Shown piece by piece: positions 38,334-47,792 of a stretch of 64,000 bases of DNA. The notes beneath the pieces are model-generated. The model worked only from the letters and a program-made list of their open reading frames with translations, searched no databases and was not told where the DNA came from. The stretch spans positions 250,501 through 314,500 of the forward strand of contig NZ_JAKEEB010000005.1 of assembly GCF_021462825.1 (NCBI RefSeq). The letters run 5' to 3'. The position numbers and the translations under genes were made by a program. This DNA comes from Streptomyces glomeratus (lineage in GTDB: Bacteria; Actinomycetota; Actinomycetes; Streptomycetales; Streptomycetaceae). Within the stretch, counting starts at the first letter, position 1. Each line of letters opens with the position of its first letter.

Positions 38334-39287
38334 TCAGTCCCGCTCTCCCCGCTCCTCCTGCCCGGGCACCGCACCGGCCGCCGGGAGCGGGGCCGGCGCC
38401 GCCGCCCCACGCGCGGACAGCCGGGGGCGCACGGCCCGCAGCCACAGCAGTACCAGCAGCGTGGCGAGCACCGCGAAGGGCAGCGTCGCCCCGATCGCCA
38501 GGGCGATCCACCGCAACAGCGTGACGAAGGCATGCCAGCCACCGGCCAGCGCGTCCACGAAGCCCGGCCCGTTCTCCTTCGCCGTCCTCTTCACCGGTGC
38601 CGCGGACAGCGACAGGCTGATGGTGGCCAGAGTCGTGCGGTCCTTCAGAGCCGCCTGCCGGGCCAGCAACGCCTCCAGATCGGCCTGGCGCGTGTTCAAC
38701 TCGCCCTCCAGAGCCACCACATCACGGATGCCGGTGGCCCTGTCCATCAGCTCCCGCACCCGCGCCACGGCGGCCCGCTGGGACTTGACCCGGCTGTCGA
38801 CGTCGACGACCTGGTCGGTGACGTCCTCGGCCCTGGAGGTGCGCTCGACGAGCGTGCCCGTGCCTTCGAGCGCCGCGAGCACCTCGTCGTACTTCCCGGC
38901 GGGAACTCGCAGGACCAGCCGGGTGCGCTCGTGTCCCCCGGCGTCGCGGCCGGTGTTCTCGCTGCCGACGAACCCGCCCGCGTTCTCGGCGGTCGCCCGC
39001 GCCTCCTCGAGCGCCTTGGGGACGTCCTTCACCCGCACGGTGAGGGACGCCGTCCGGATGATGGCGTTCCCGGTGAGCCGGGGAACGGTGGCGCGGCTCC
39101 GGGAGGCCCCGCCCGCGCCGCTCCCGGCCGCTCCCTGGGCCGCGTCGGGCGCGGCGGCCTTCGCCCCGCTCGCGCTCGTGGTGCTCTTGTCGTCATCCCC
39201 CGATCCGCAGCCCGCGAGCGCGAGGGCCGCGACGAGCAGCGTGGCGGCCAGCGCCCGGACCGGCCGAGCCGAACGTGGAGAGTGCAT
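38334..39287 (-). CDS. DUF4349 lipoprotein
   Basis: A 317-residue secreted lipoprotein. The signal ends in LAGC with Cys27. An Ala/Gly/Ser-rich linker (28-70) is followed by the DUF4349 domain (about 75-270), which includes a coiled-coil hairpin with RTRLVLRVPAGKYDEVLAAL near 122. One membrane helix is near residues 260-290, with a short Pro/Ala-rich cytoplasmic tail. It is therefore anchored at both ends. Function is unknown. It lies 22 bp upstream of the flavoprotein gene on the same strand and is divergent from hemG. Confidence 0.82.
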   Translation of the reverse strand: MHSPRSARPVRALAATLLVAALALAGCGSGDDDKSTTSASGAKAAAPDAAQGAAGSGAGGASRSRATVPRLTGNAIIRTASLTVRVKDVPKALEEARATAENAGGFVGSENTGRDAGGHERTRLVLRVPAGKYDEVLAALEGTGTLVERTSRAEDVTDQVVDVDSRVKSQRAAVARVRELMDRATGIRDVVALEGELNTRQADLEALLARQAALKDRTTLATISLSLSAAPVKRTAKENGPGFVDALAGGWHAFVTLLRWIALAIGATLPFAVLATLLVLLWLRAVRPRLSARGAAAPAPLPAAGAVPGQEERGERD

Positions 39288-39447
39288 ACGGTCCTACCCC
39301 CGGGGGTTGTCGTGACGGACGCTCCTTCGACGCCGCACCCGGCCGGAACGTTTGGCCGGATCCGGTTCCGGTGCGGTCACGGTCGGGACTCGGCGGGGAC
39401 ACAGGGCCCCTGCGGGACTGTCCGTGGGGTCTGAGAGGCTGGGGGAC

Positions 39448-40905
39448 ATGAGCGCACTGCACGCCCGCGCGGACGCCGGGCACGTCGTCGTCATCGGAGG
39501 CGGGATCGCGGGGCTGGCCGCCGCCCACCGGCTGCTGGACCGGGGTGCGCGCGTGACGGTCCTCGAGGCGTCCGACCGGGTCGGCGGCAAGCTGCTGCCC
39601 GGTGAGATCGCGGGCGTGCGGGTCGACCTCGGGGCCGAGTCGATGCTGGCACGGCGGCCCGAGGCGGTGGCGCTGGCCCGTGCGGCGGGCCTCGGGGAGC
39701 GCCTCCAGCCGCCGGCCACGGCGACCGCCTCGATCTGGACCCGCGGCGCCCTGCGGCCGATGCCCAAGGGTCATGTCATGGGCGTCCCCGGCACCGCCTC
39801 CGCCCTCCTCGGGCTGCTCACCGAGGACGGACTGCGCCGCATCGAGCGCGACGCGCTGCTGCCGCGCACGGAGATCGGCGACGATGTCGCGGTCGGGGAG
39901 TACGTGGCGGAGCGCCTCGGCCACGAGGTCGTCGACCGCCTGGTGGAGCCCCTGCTCGGCGGGGTGTACGCGGGCGACGCGTACCGCATCTCGATGCGTT
40001 CGGCGGTGCCGCAGCTCTTCGAGGCCGCGAAGGCCCATGACTCGCTGACGGAAGCGGTCCGCGAGATCCAGGCGAAGGCGGCCGCGGCCGCGCAGACCGG
40101 CCCGGTGTTCATGGGTATCGAGGGCGGCGTCGGCCGACTCCCGCTCGCCGTCGCGGAGTCGGTGCGGGCCAAGGGCGGCGAGATCCTCCTGAACACCGTC
40201 GCGGACCGGCTGCGGCGCACTCCCGGAGTATGGGAGGTCCTGGCCGGGGACCACCTGATCGAGTCGGACGCGGTGATCGTCGCCACTCCCGCCCCGCAGG
40301 CCGCCCGCCTGCTGGGCACCGCGTCCCCCGGGGCCGCCGCCGAGCTGCGCACCGTCGAGTACGCCTCCATGGCCCTGGTCACTCTCGCCTACCGCCGCGC
40401 GGGCGCCGCCCTCCCGGAGGGCAGCGGCTTCCTGGTGCCGCCGGTCGACGGGCGCACGATCAAGGCATCGACCTTCGCCTCCCGGAAGTGGGGCTGGATC
40501 GCCGACGAGAACCCGGACGTGCTCGTCCTGAGGACGTCCGTCGGCCGGTACGGGGAGACCGAGATCCTCGAGCACGAGGACGCCGACCTCGTGGCCGCCT
40601 CGCGCCACGACCTGCGGGAGGCGACCGGTCTGGACGCCGCTCCGGTGGAGACCCGCGTCACCCGCTGGACCGACGGCCTGCCCCAGTACCCCGTCGGTCA
40701 CCACGCACGCGTGGTCCGTATCCGCGACCACATCGCACGCCTCCCGGGTCTCGCCGTGTGCGGTGCGGCCTACGACGGCGTCGGCATCCCGGCCTGCATC
40801 GCGAGCGCGCACGCGGCCGTGGACCAACTGGGCGGCGACCTGCGCGCTGTGCAGCAGCTCACCGCCAACCCGGTGCAGAGCCTCCACGGCGGAGCGGGAG
40901 AATAG
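39448..40905 (+). CDS. hemG: Protoporphyrinogen/coproporphyrinogen III oxidase (HemY/CgoX type)
   Basis: A 485-residue soluble FAD enzyme. The dinucleotide site [17 protein letters not shown] is near residue 12, followed by [12 protein letters not shown] near 37, and a closing FAD motif [19 protein letters not shown] is near 437. In actinobacteria, enzymes of this type oxidise coproporphyrinogen III to coproporphyrin III because haem is made by the coproporphyrin route; the adjacent hemQ supports this. ATG 39448 follows GGGGGA. hemQ starts 4 bp after its stop. Confidence 0.92.
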   Translation: MSALHARADAGHVVVIGGGIAGLAAAHRLLDRGARVTVLEASDRVGGKLLPGEIAGVRVDLGAESMLARRPEAVALARAAGLGERLQPPATATASIWTRGALRPMPKGHVMGVPGTASALLGLLTEDGLRRIERDALLPRTEIGDDVAVGEYVAERLGHEVVDRLVEPLLGGVYAGDAYRISMRSAVPQLFEAAKAHDSLTEAVREIQAKAAAAAQTGPVFMGIEGGVGRLPLAVAESVRAKGGEILLNTVADRLRRTPGVWEVLAGDHLIESDAVIVATPAPQAARLLGTASPGAAAELRTVEYASMALVTLAYRRAGAALPEGSGFLVPPVDGRTIKASTFASRKWGWIADENPDVLVLRTSVGRYGETEILEHEDADLVAASRHDLREATGLDAAPVETRVTRWTDGLPQYPVGHHARVVRIRDHIARLPGLAVCGAAYDGVGIPACIASAHAAVDQLGGDLRAVQQLTANPVQSLHGGAGE

Positions 40906-40909
40906 GCAC

Positions 40910-41641
40910 ATGAGTGACGACGCCCCCACCACCGAGTCCGGCAGGATCCCGAACAAGGGCAAGCTGGCCAAGGACCTCAACGAGGTCATCCGCTACACGC
41001 TGTGGTCCGTCTTCAAGCTGAAGGACGTGCTGCCCGAGGACCGCGCCGGTTACGCCGACGAGGTGCAGGAGCTGTTCGACCAGCTCGCCGCGAAGGACGT
41101 GACGATCCGCGGCACGTACGACCTGTCCGGCCTGCGCGCCGACGCCGACCTCATGATCTGGTGGCACGCGGAGACCAGCGACCAGCTGCAGGAGGCGTAC
41201 AACCTCTTCCGCCGCACGAAGCTGGGCCGCGCCCTCACTCCGGTCTGGTCGAACATGGCGCTGCACCGCCCGGCCGAGTTCAACCGCTCGCACATCCCGG
41301 CGTTCCTCGCCGACGAGACGCCGCGCAACTACGTCAGCGTCTACCCGTTCGTTCGCTCGTACGACTGGTATCTGCTGCCGGACGAGGACCGCCGCCGCAT
41401 GCTCGCGGACCACGGCAAGATGGCCCGCGGCTACCCGGACGTGCGCGCCAACACGGTCGCCTCCTTCTCGCTCGGCGACTACGAGTGGGTCCTCGCCTTC
41501 GAGGCCGACGAGCTGCACCGCATCGTCGACCTCATGCGCCACCTGCGTGGCTCGGAGGCCCGGATGCACGTCCGCGAGGAGGTCCCCTTCTTCACCGGCC
41601 GCCGGAAGTCGGTGGCCGAGCTGGTCGCCTCTCTCGCCTGA
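40910..41641 (+). CDS. hemQ: Coproheme decarboxylase HemQ (ChdC)
   Basis: A 243-residue chlorite-dismutase-fold protein that decarboxylates coproheme III to haem b. The tyrosine-containing [17 protein letters not shown] near residue 145 holds the catalytic Tyr. The haem-ligand His is most likely that of [11 protein letters not shown] near 168. The characteristic early motif [15 protein letters not shown] is near 23. The gene is four bases after hemG, so the last steps are coupled; a ferrochelatase gene is not in the window. A bidirectional hairpin follows at 41667. Confidence 0.93.
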   Translation: MSDDAPTTESGRIPNKGKLAKDLNEVIRYTLWSVFKLKDVLPEDRAGYADEVQELFDQLAAKDVTIRGTYDLSGLRADADLMIWWHAETSDQLQEAYNLFRRTKLGRALTPVWSNMALHRPAEFNRSHIPAFLADETPRNYVSVYPFVRSYDWYLLPDEDRRRMLADHGKMARGYPDVRANTVASFSLGDYEWVLAFEADELHRIVDLMRHLRGSEARMHVREEVPFFTGRRKSVAELVASLA

Positions 41642-41666
41642 CCGCTGACCGCTGACCGCGACGCAT

Positions 41667-41696
41667 GCGCCGGACGTCCCCACGGACGCCCGGCGC
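41667..41696. terminator. Bidirectional terminator hemQ / DUF4142 gene
   Basis: Stem of 12 pairs with one mismatch (GCGCCGG, then CGTCC, against 41684-41696) and loop CCAC, between two convergent genes. Confidence 0.75.
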
Positions 41697-41697
41697 G

Positions 41698-42468
41698 TCA
41701 GCCTGTCACGGGGGGAGGGCTGGAAGCGGCCGGCGGCAGCGGATACGCCTCCGACGGCGTCGCCGGAACGGGTGTGCCCGGCTGCTCCGTGGGGCCCGGC
41801 GGAGCGGGGGAAGCGGTGAGCGGCGGCGGGGCGGCGGTGGCCGCGTCCCGGGCCAGCGCGTCGAAGTCGACGTAGCCGGTGGCCTCCAGGACCTTGATGT
41901 GGTCGAGCACGGTGGCGTTCGCGTCGTCGGCGAGGGCCCGCACCAGCGAGTTGCGGGTGGTTGCGCGGACCTGGGCGACGACGGTGAAGACCTTGCCGTG
42001 GGCCTGGCGCAGAAGGTTGGCGAAGTCGCGGTCGTACTCCTCGCCCTGGGCCGTGTTCAGGGTCTCCAGCCACTGGCGCTGCTGCGCGTTGGGCTGGTTG
42101 GGCAGGGCGAGACCGAGCCGCCCGGCGACATCGCGGACGCGCGCGTCCAGGAACGTGTGGCCCTCGACGAGGTGCTCTCCCGCGGTCCGGACGGCCTGGG
42201 TGGTGCCCTTCTGCTCGGCCTGCTGCCCCGCCGGCAGCTCCCACAGCCCGGCCAGCCGGACCCGGGTGATGAAGTCCCGGTCCAGCGCGGACAGCGGGCC
42301 GTAGCTCGTCGAGAAGGTCTGGGCGTTCAGGGTGTCCAGGCCGGTGCCGGAGCGGTCCGCGTAGGACCAGACAGGGAAGACCAGGGCGGCGAGGGTCCCC
42401 GCGAGCAAGGTGATGAGGATCCCGGTGCCACTGAGGATTCCTCGGCCTTTCACGGGTCTGGATCGCAT
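41698..42468 (-). CDS. DUF4142 exported protein
   Basis: A 256-residue protein with one N-terminal hydrophobic segment (about 10-30), either an uncleaved anchor or a signal. A helical DUF4142 domain spans about 55-205 and is ferritin-like in its helix pattern. A Pro/Ala/Thr-rich tail ends the protein. The family's role is unknown. ATG 42468 follows GGAGGGCACC. It lies downstream of the MNIO gene on the same strand but after a terminator and a 240-bp spacer, so it is probably separately expressed. Confidence 0.78.
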   Translation of the reverse strand: MRSRPVKGRGILSGTGILITLLAGTLAALVFPVWSYADRSGTGLDTLNAQTFSTSYGPLSALDRDFITRVRLAGLWELPAGQQAEQKGTTQAVRTAGEHLVEGHTFLDARVRDVAGRLGLALPNQPNAQQRQWLETLNTAQGEEYDRDFANLLRQAHGKVFTVVAQVRATTRNSLVRALADDANATVLDHIKVLEATGYVDFDALARDAATAAPPPLTASPAPPGPTEQPGTPVPATPSEAYPLPPAASSPPPVTG

Positions 42469-42710
42469 GGTGCCCTCCTGCTTGCGGCACCGCACGCTGC
42501 TGCGTTTCGGGTGCGGTTCGGCATATTACTGCGCAGCCCGAGTCAACTGCCCTATGAGAAGAAACAGTTGGAAAGCGGGCATGACGCGTCCAATGCCCTG
42601 CGCCTGAAGCGGGGTATTCCGCAGCGAAAGAGAGCAAAACGACCGCTGTGGCCTGTCGTGGGGTCGCTGTGTTAACCGCGGCACATTCCGCGGAGTCGGC
42701 CTCCGGTGCC

Positions 42711-42737
42711 GCCCGCGGGTGATAAGGGCCCGCGGGC
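42711..42737 (-). terminator. Terminator of the MNIO gene
   Basis: Arms GCCCGCGGG (42711-42719) and CCCGCGGGC (42729-42737) begin directly after the stop codon, with a 9-nt loop. The region 42469-42710 holds the DUF4142 promoter region and no gene. Confidence 0.7.
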
Positions 42738-44090
42738 TCAGTGCCGCTGCAAGGCCCGGCGTGTGGCGCGGGCCAGCCGGGCCGCGGGGTGCCGGGACGG
42801 TGGGGTGGGGCCCGAGCGCTCCAGCCACCAGTCACGCAGCCGTCGTCGCGTCCCGGGGTCCGCGGGGAGCTCCGCGAGCAGCAGGTGCTCGGCGAAGTCG
42901 AGGGCGTCGCGCCGGTAGCCGCCGGTCATCGGACGGCCCTGGGCGTAGTCGAGAAAGGCCGGCCGGTACGCCTCTGCGAGGATCACCGGCAACTCGGGCG
43001 CGACCTTGGCGACGACACCGGCCCGCTTGGCGGCGAGGGCGCGCGCCTGCACCCCGAGCCGTACCCGGTCGAATCCCTCGGGCACGGGCGTACCGGCGAC
43101 GAGGGAGGACAGCAGCGCGGCCTGCGCAAGCGCGACCCGCTGCCGCACGAGCGGCGCGGGCCCGCCACCGTCGGGGCCGGGGCCCGCTCCGTCCGCCGGC
43201 TCGTCCGGCCCTGCTTCCCGGACCGGCCCCGGGGACACGGCGCCGGCGGCGGGGTGCGTCCTGGGTGTTGTCCTGCGGACCGTCTGCCGGATGGCGGACA
43301 ACTCCCTTTCGAGTTCGCCGGGTGCGGGGAAGTTCTCGTCGCGTTCCAGCAGGACCCCGGGCGGGGTGGCGCGCGACGCCAGGTCGGCCAGGATGTCGAG
43401 GACCGCTTGCGGCACCGGGTGCGCGTGGCTGTCGTGCCAGACGCCGTCGCGTTCGAAGCCGCCCGCGACATGGACGTACGCGATGGCCTCGACGGGCAGC
43501 TCGTCCAGAGCCCGGGCCGGGTCCTCGCCCCGGTTGACGTGGTTGGTGTGCAGGTTGGCGACGTCGATCAGAAGGCGTACGCCGGTGCGGTCGACCAGGT
43601 CGTAGAGGAACTGCCCCTCGGTCATCTCCTCGCCGGGCCAGGAGATCAGCGCCGCGATGTTCTCCACGGCGAGCGGCACGGGCAGCGCGTCCTGGGCGAT
43701 GCGGATGTTCTCGCACAGGACGTCCAGCGCATCGCGGGTGCGCGGGACCGGGAGCAGATGACCCGCCTCCAGCGCCGGCGAAGCGGTCAGCGGCCCACCC
43801 GCCCGTACGAATGCGATGTGCTCGGTGACCAGCGGCGACCCGAGGGCCTGGGCGCGCTCGGCGAGCGCGGACAGCCGTGTCTCGTCGGGACGGTCCGCGC
43901 CGCCGAGGCCGAGGGAGACACCGTGCGGCACAACGGGGACACCGCGCTCGCGCAGGCGTACCAGCGACTCGTCCAGGTGACCGGGACAGACGTTCTCGGC
44001 GACGGCCTCGACCCAGTCGATGCCCGGCATCCGCTCCACCGCGTCGGCGATCTCCGGCCGCCACCCGATGCCCGTACCCAGTCGCTCCAT
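42738..44090 (-). CDS. DUF692 multinuclear iron oxidase (MNIO) with C-terminal partner-like domain
   Basis: A 450-residue protein. Residues 1-270 are a DUF692 TIM barrel: [11 protein letters not shown] near 6, [11 protein letters not shown] near 54, TEHIAF near 89, [10 protein letters not shown] near 144, [11 protein letters not shown] near 178, HVAGG near 210 and ERDENFP near 250. These supply the His, Asp and Glu ligands of the di- or tri-iron centre. MNIO enzymes such as MbnB and TglH oxidise cysteines in RiPP precursors. A helical domain (about 320-430) resembles the C-terminal domain of S. coelicolor SCO6045 and perhaps acts as substrate-recruiting partner. ATG 44090 follows GAGGAGGGG. 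No Cys-rich precursor gene is adjacent. Confidence 0.85.
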   Translation of the reverse strand: MERLGTGIGWRPEIADAVERMPGIDWVEAVAENVCPGHLDESLVRLRERGVPVVPHGVSLGLGGADRPDETRLSALAERAQALGSPLVTEHIAFVRAGGPLTASPALEAGHLLPVPRTRDALDVLCENIRIAQDALPVPLAVENIAALISWPGEEMTEGQFLYDLVDRTGVRLLIDVANLHTNHVNRGEDPARALDELPVEAIAYVHVAGGFERDGVWHDSHAHPVPQAVLDILADLASRATPPGVLLERDENFPAPGELERELSAIRQTVRRTTPRTHPAAGAVSPGPVREAGPDEPADGAGPGPDGGGPAPLVRQRVALAQAALLSSLVAGTPVPEGFDRVRLGVQARALAAKRAGVVAKVAPELPVILAEAYRPAFLDYAQGRPMTGGYRRDALDFAEHLLLAELPADPGTRRRLRDWWLERSGPTPPSRHPAARLARATRRALQRH

Positions 44091-44474
44091 CGTCCCCTCC
44101 TCCGCCACGGATCCACAGATCCGCCGTCGCGCCCCCTGCGGACCACGGTCGTTCCGCCGCACCGGCCGCCCCCCGTCCCCGTCCCGTCCTCGCCCGCCCG
44201 TCCCCCTCGACGAACCGCCGCTGCCGGTGTGACGGAGTCATGGCCCCGGCCGGACGGGGCCGAACCCTCCCCGGGCGCCTTCAGAGGAACATTTGAGGTT
44301 CCGCCCGCCGCTCACCGCAGCCGGAGCGGGCCGGAGCGCAGTTTCACCTCAATGGGGGCCCTGACGCCCGCGATCTCCAGGAAGAGCTGTTGCTGACCAT
44401 GCGCACCGCGCGGCGGCCCTCGGTCCGCGCCTGCCGCCACGCCGCTCGCAGCCCCGGCCTCACCAGGAAGATCC
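44091..44474. promoter_or_regulatory. Divergent region MNIO / GH16-like gene
   Basis: A 7-bp-arm hairpin GGCCCCG/CGGGGCC is at 44242-44261, and an inverted repeat GGAAC-N7-GTTCC lies near 44285-44301. A 14-codon frame ATG 44352 to TGA 44396 ends in Ser-Cys-Cys but has no ribosome site; it is discussed as a finding. No other gene is seen. Confidence 0.4.
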
Positions 44475-45410
44475 GTGATCACCATGCGCCGTCGCCCCTC
44501 CGCGCACCGCCTGCGCGGTGTCCTCGCCCTCGTCCCCGCCGCGCTCGTGGCGACCCTCCTCATGCCGTGGCAGGCGCGGGGCGCAACGCCGTCCCAGGAC
44601 GCCTGCCACACCCTCGACAACGTCATGCCGCACGGTGACTGCGGTCCCTTCCACCAGGTCTTCGCCGACAACTTCAACGGACAGCACATCCCCCTGGGGG
44701 CCTTCTCCTCCTGCGCCGGGGACGGCGACTACAAGTGCGCCGGTCTGCGGAGGTACGGCACCGGGCCGGGGTCGGTGTACCTGTCGCTCGGCGCCTACCC
44801 GCGCGGCTGGTACGACACGGCGAACCCGAAGAACCACTCCAACGGCAACACCCGCACCTTCGGCGGCGAGTACCGCGCCGACGACACCACCTGGATCGGC
44901 CCGTCCTTCACCGGCGACGGCCAGCTGCACGTGCGCATGTACCGGCCGCCGGTCGGCGACAACCATGTGGCCGCACTGGTGCCGCTGGGATGCATGAACA
45001 TCCGCTACGGCAAGTTCAGTGAGCGCTGGCGCGTCCACGGCACGCTGGACGGCTACAAGATGGCCCATCTGCGCTACGCGGAAAGTGAGATCGACTTCCC
45101 CGAGGCAGGCGAGAACTTCGCCTACGACCCGATCAGCGCCTTCGTCCACGGCTTCGCCGAGTACAACGCGGACGCCCCCGCCCAGTGGACCGACTGGCAC
45201 ACCAGCACCTACGAGATCACCCCGTCCGGCGTCACCTTCTACCTCGACGGCCGCCGGATCGGCCATGTCGCGGGCGACAACCCCGACGTCGCGGCCTGGG
45301 TGCTCCAGAACGAGTCGAGCCTCGGCGGCAACTACGCGGCCAGAGGTTCCTCGGTCCAGATCGATACGACCTGGGTTACCTGCTACACCTACGGCGGGAC
45401 CAGCCGCTGA
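44475..45410 (+). CDS. Secreted GH16-like glycan-active protein
   Basis: A 311-residue exported protein. The signal peptide covers residues 1-36 (basic start, hydrophobic core, ARG-ATP cleavage). The mature domain is a jelly-roll type with ESEIDFPE near 200, the E-x-D-x-x-E catalytic pattern of family 16 glycosidases, and a closing WVTCYTYGG. Several Cys suggest disulfides. It probably cuts a beta-glucan or related surface or environmental polysaccharide. GTG 44475 is 4 nt from AGGAAG; ATG 44484 is 13 nt away, so the start is uncertain. Confidence 0.7.
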   Translation: MITMRRRPSAHRLRGVLALVPAALVATLLMPWQARGATPSQDACHTLDNVMPHGDCGPFHQVFADNFNGQHIPLGAFSSCAGDGDYKCAGLRRYGTGPGSVYLSLGAYPRGWYDTANPKNHSNGNTRTFGGEYRADDTTWIGPSFTGDGQLHVRMYRPPVGDNHVAALVPLGCMNIRYGKFSERWRVHGTLDGYKMAHLRYAESEIDFPEAGENFAYDPISAFVHGFAEYNADAPAQWTDWHTSTYEITPSGVTFYLDGRRIGHVAGDNPDVAAWVLQNESSLGGNYAARGSSVQIDTTWVTCYTYGGTSR

Positions 45411-45447
45411 GCCGGTACCGCGTCGCGGTGCGGTCGAGGAGAGCGGT

Positions 45448-46389
45448 TCAGGCCCTGCTCAGCGTCGTGGCCGGACGGGTGCCGTTCTCCTTCGCCCCCT
45501 GCATGGCGCGGTGGGCTTGTTCGATGGCCTGGCCCCAGTAGGTCCCGGCCACCATCAGCACCGCGCCGAGGGCGGCGAGAACGGTCAGGTGCTCGCCGCC
45601 GATGCCGACGCCGATGGCGGCGGCCCACACGGGTTCGGTACCCAGCAGGAGACTGGCCCTGCTCGCGGATGTGCGCTGGATGGCCCACGTCTGGGCGAGG
45701 AAGGCGAAGACGCTGCAGAGCAGGGAGAGATAGACCAACTGCAACCACGTGCCGGCGGTGATACGAGCCGCCGCCGGCAGACCCCCCGCGGTGGCCGGTA
45801 CGAGGCACAGCACCGCCCCGACGACGGTCTGGAGGGAGGTCAGCTGCAGCGGCCGCAGCGAACGGCCCACGGTCAGCCGCCCGACCAGGGCCACATGGAC
45901 GGCTCGGACCACGGCCGCGGCCAGCATCAGGACGTCACCCACCCCAGGAGCATGCAGCCCGTGTACCGAGGTGAGCAGGCCGACCGCCATGACGCACACG
46001 CCCGCGGCGAGGAAGAAACGCGGCGGCACCCTGCCGCGGCCCCCGGAGCGGTCCAGCAGGGGTGTGATGACCAGGGTCAGGCTGATGAGCAGCCCCGCGT
46101 TCGCGGCGCTGGTGTGCGCCACCCCGTACATCTCCAGTACCAGGACCGCCGTCTGGGTCAGGCCCAGAACGGACCCGATGCGGATCTCCCTCCGTGTCCA
46201 GGGGGCCCGCCGACGGCGCGCGGTGGCCAGGACCAGGGGAAGGCTCAGCACCGCGGAGAGCAGGTAGCGCAGGAACAGCACCACCAGGACCGGGGCGGCG
46301 CCGGTGGCCGTCTTCGCCGCCAGATAGCTGGAGCCCCAGACCATCGCAACCAGCAGGAGCACCAGATCGGTTCGACGTGTGTCAGGCAT
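45448..46389 (-). CDS. EamA/DMT family exporter
   Basis: A 313-residue ten-helix membrane protein made of two EamA repeats. The first has VAMVWGSSYLAAKTATG near residue 17, and the second begins near 160 and has LLLGTEPVWAAAIGVGIGGE near 260. Such proteins export amino acids, nucleosides or metabolites. ATG 46389 follows GAGGGGC. A divergent LysR-type regulator 73 bp away most likely controls it. Substrate unknown. Confidence 0.88.
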   Translation of the reverse strand: MPDTRRTDLVLLLVAMVWGSSYLAAKTATGAAPVLVVLFLRYLLSAVLSLPLVLATARRRRAPWTRREIRIGSVLGLTQTAVLVLEMYGVAHTSAANAGLLISLTLVITPLLDRSGGRGRVPPRFFLAAGVCVMAVGLLTSVHGLHAPGVGDVLMLAAAVVRAVHVALVGRLTVGRSLRPLQLTSLQTVVGAVLCLVPATAGGLPAAARITAGTWLQLVYLSLLCSVFAFLAQTWAIQRTSASRASLLLGTEPVWAAAIGVGIGGEHLTVLAALGAVLMVAGTYWGQAIEQAHRAMQGAKENGTRPATTLSRA

Positions 46390-46462
46390 GCCCCTCACGG
46401 TGCCCGACCAGCACAATGAAGCCAAGTATCAACTTCTGAAGTGAATATGTAGCAGTACTACA
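46390..46462. promoter_or_regulatory. Divergent promoter with LysR-type boxes
   Basis: ACTTCTGAAGT (46432-46442, perfect arms) and GTAG-N5-CTAC (46449-46461) sit between the divergent exporter and LysR genes, the usual place of regulator-binding sites. Confidence 0.5.
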
Positions 46463-47398
46463 ATGTCCCTCGTGGACGAAAGACAGCTACGGGTCCTGCG
46501 CGAGCTGGGAGAGCTGGGCAGCGTCACGGCCGCAGCGGAGGCGCTGAGGGTCACCCCTTCGGCGATTTCCCAGCAACTGCGGCTGTTGCAGCGCTCGGTC
46601 CCCGTTCCGCTCACCGAGCGCGAGGGGCGGCGGCTGGTGCTCACCCCGGCCGGACGCGCTCTGGCCGACGCCGCGATCGAAGTCGAGACCGCCCTGGCCC
46701 GAGCCCGCCACAGCGTTGAGGAGTTCCTCGGCCGAGCGGACGGTCGGGTGTCGGTGGCGGCCTTCCACAGCGCCGCCGCGGCCTTCTGGCCTCATCTGGT
46801 GCGCGCCCTGTCCGCCCCCGGCTCCCCGCGGCTCGCGTTCGCCGACGAGGACGTCGCCCAGGACGACTTCCCGCCCCTGACCCGCGAGTACGACATCGTC
46901 CTCGCCCACCGCCTCGACCATGCCGCGCCCTGGCCCCGGACCGTGTCCGTCACCGCCCTGCTGCACGAACCGCTCGACGTCGCACTGCCCGCCGGCCACC
47001 CGCTGACCGCCAAGCCGCGGCTGAGTCCCCGGGATGTGGCCGACGAGCCCTGGATCACCGTTCACGACGGCTTCCCGCTGATGGCCACCATCGAGGCCAT
47101 CGCGGCCGCGGCCGACCGTCGGCTCCACCTCGCCCACCGCATCAACGAGTTCGCCGTGGTGGCCCAGGTCGTGGCCGCAGGCGCCGGAATCGCCCTGATG
47201 CCGCGCTGGACCGCCCGCCCGCACGTCGGAGTGGCTCTCAGGCCCCTGGTCGGCGTCAACGCACGACGTCACATCGACGCACTCCATCGCCCCGAACGCG
47301 CGGCGCGCACGGCTGTCCGGACGGTCCTCACCGAGCTGCGGTCCGCGGCAGCCGCCATCAGCAGCCAAGCCCCCGGCGACACAGAGCCGCGCAGCTGA
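46463..47398 (+). CDS. LysR-family transcriptional regulator
   Basis: A 311-residue LTTR. The helix-turn-helix is at residues 15-45 (GSVTAAAEALRVTPSAISQQL), and the type 2 periplasmic-binding effector domain spans about 90-295. It lacks the exact common N-terminal MDLRQLRYF but is otherwise normal. It is divergent from the EamA exporter, the standard arrangement for control of an exporter in answer to its substrate. ATG 46463 has no ribosome site, so a leaderless or weak start is likely. Confidence 0.88.
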   Translation: MSLVDERQLRVLRELGELGSVTAAAEALRVTPSAISQQLRLLQRSVPVPLTEREGRRLVLTPAGRALADAAIEVETALARARHSVEEFLGRADGRVSVAAFHSAAAAFWPHLVRALSAPGSPRLAFADEDVAQDDFPPLTREYDIVLAHRLDHAAPWPRTVSVTALLHEPLDVALPAGHPLTAKPRLSPRDVADEPWITVHDGFPLMATIEAIAAAADRRLHLAHRINEFAVVAQVVAAGAGIALMPRWTARPHVGVALRPLVGVNARRHIDALHRPERAARTAVRTVLTELRSAAAAISSQAPGDTEPRS

Positions 47399-47434
47399 GG
47401 CCGGGCGGGATTTCGGAAATCGCGGAGCCCGGCG

Positions 47435-47728
47435 TCATGCTGCGTGGATGTCCGGCCGGACCTCCACGATGATGTCCGCATCCGCCTCGTCGCCCTCCTC
47501 GCCGCGCCAGAGGAAGACCCGCACGTGCTTCGCCCGGGGAAGCCCACGCATCTTCCACTCGGTCATCAGGTCGGCGACGACGAGGGCGACGGCGTACTGG
47601 GCGCCCTGGCTCGAATCGGTGGCGCTGATCGCCCCCGCCCACCGTTCGGGGTCGTTGCCGTAGGGGCGCCATCCCTCCGAGCCGTGCGGCTCGAATACCC
47701 GGTACACCCAGTCCGTCTCGGTGCCCAT
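47435..47728 (-). CDS. Conserved small protein of unknown function
   Basis: A 97-residue acidic protein with WVYRVFEPHGSEGWRPYGNDPERW near the start; the rest contains KHVRVFLWRGEEGDEAD. It looks like a small alpha/beta domain without membrane parts. ATG 47728 is preferred to the in-frame GTG 47776 because AGGA lies upstream. It follows the Pth2-like gene on the same strand by 64 bp. No function is recognised. Confidence 0.6.
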   Translation of the reverse strand: MGTETDWVYRVFEPHGSEGWRPYGNDPERWAGAISATDSSQGAQYAVALVVADLMTEWKMRGLPRAKHVRVFLWRGEEGDEADADIIVEVRPDIHAA

Positions 47729-47792
47729 AACGCCGATCCTGTCACCAAGGAGCCCGATGTGCCGTCTCGGAGCCACCCCGGCCGAGCGGATC

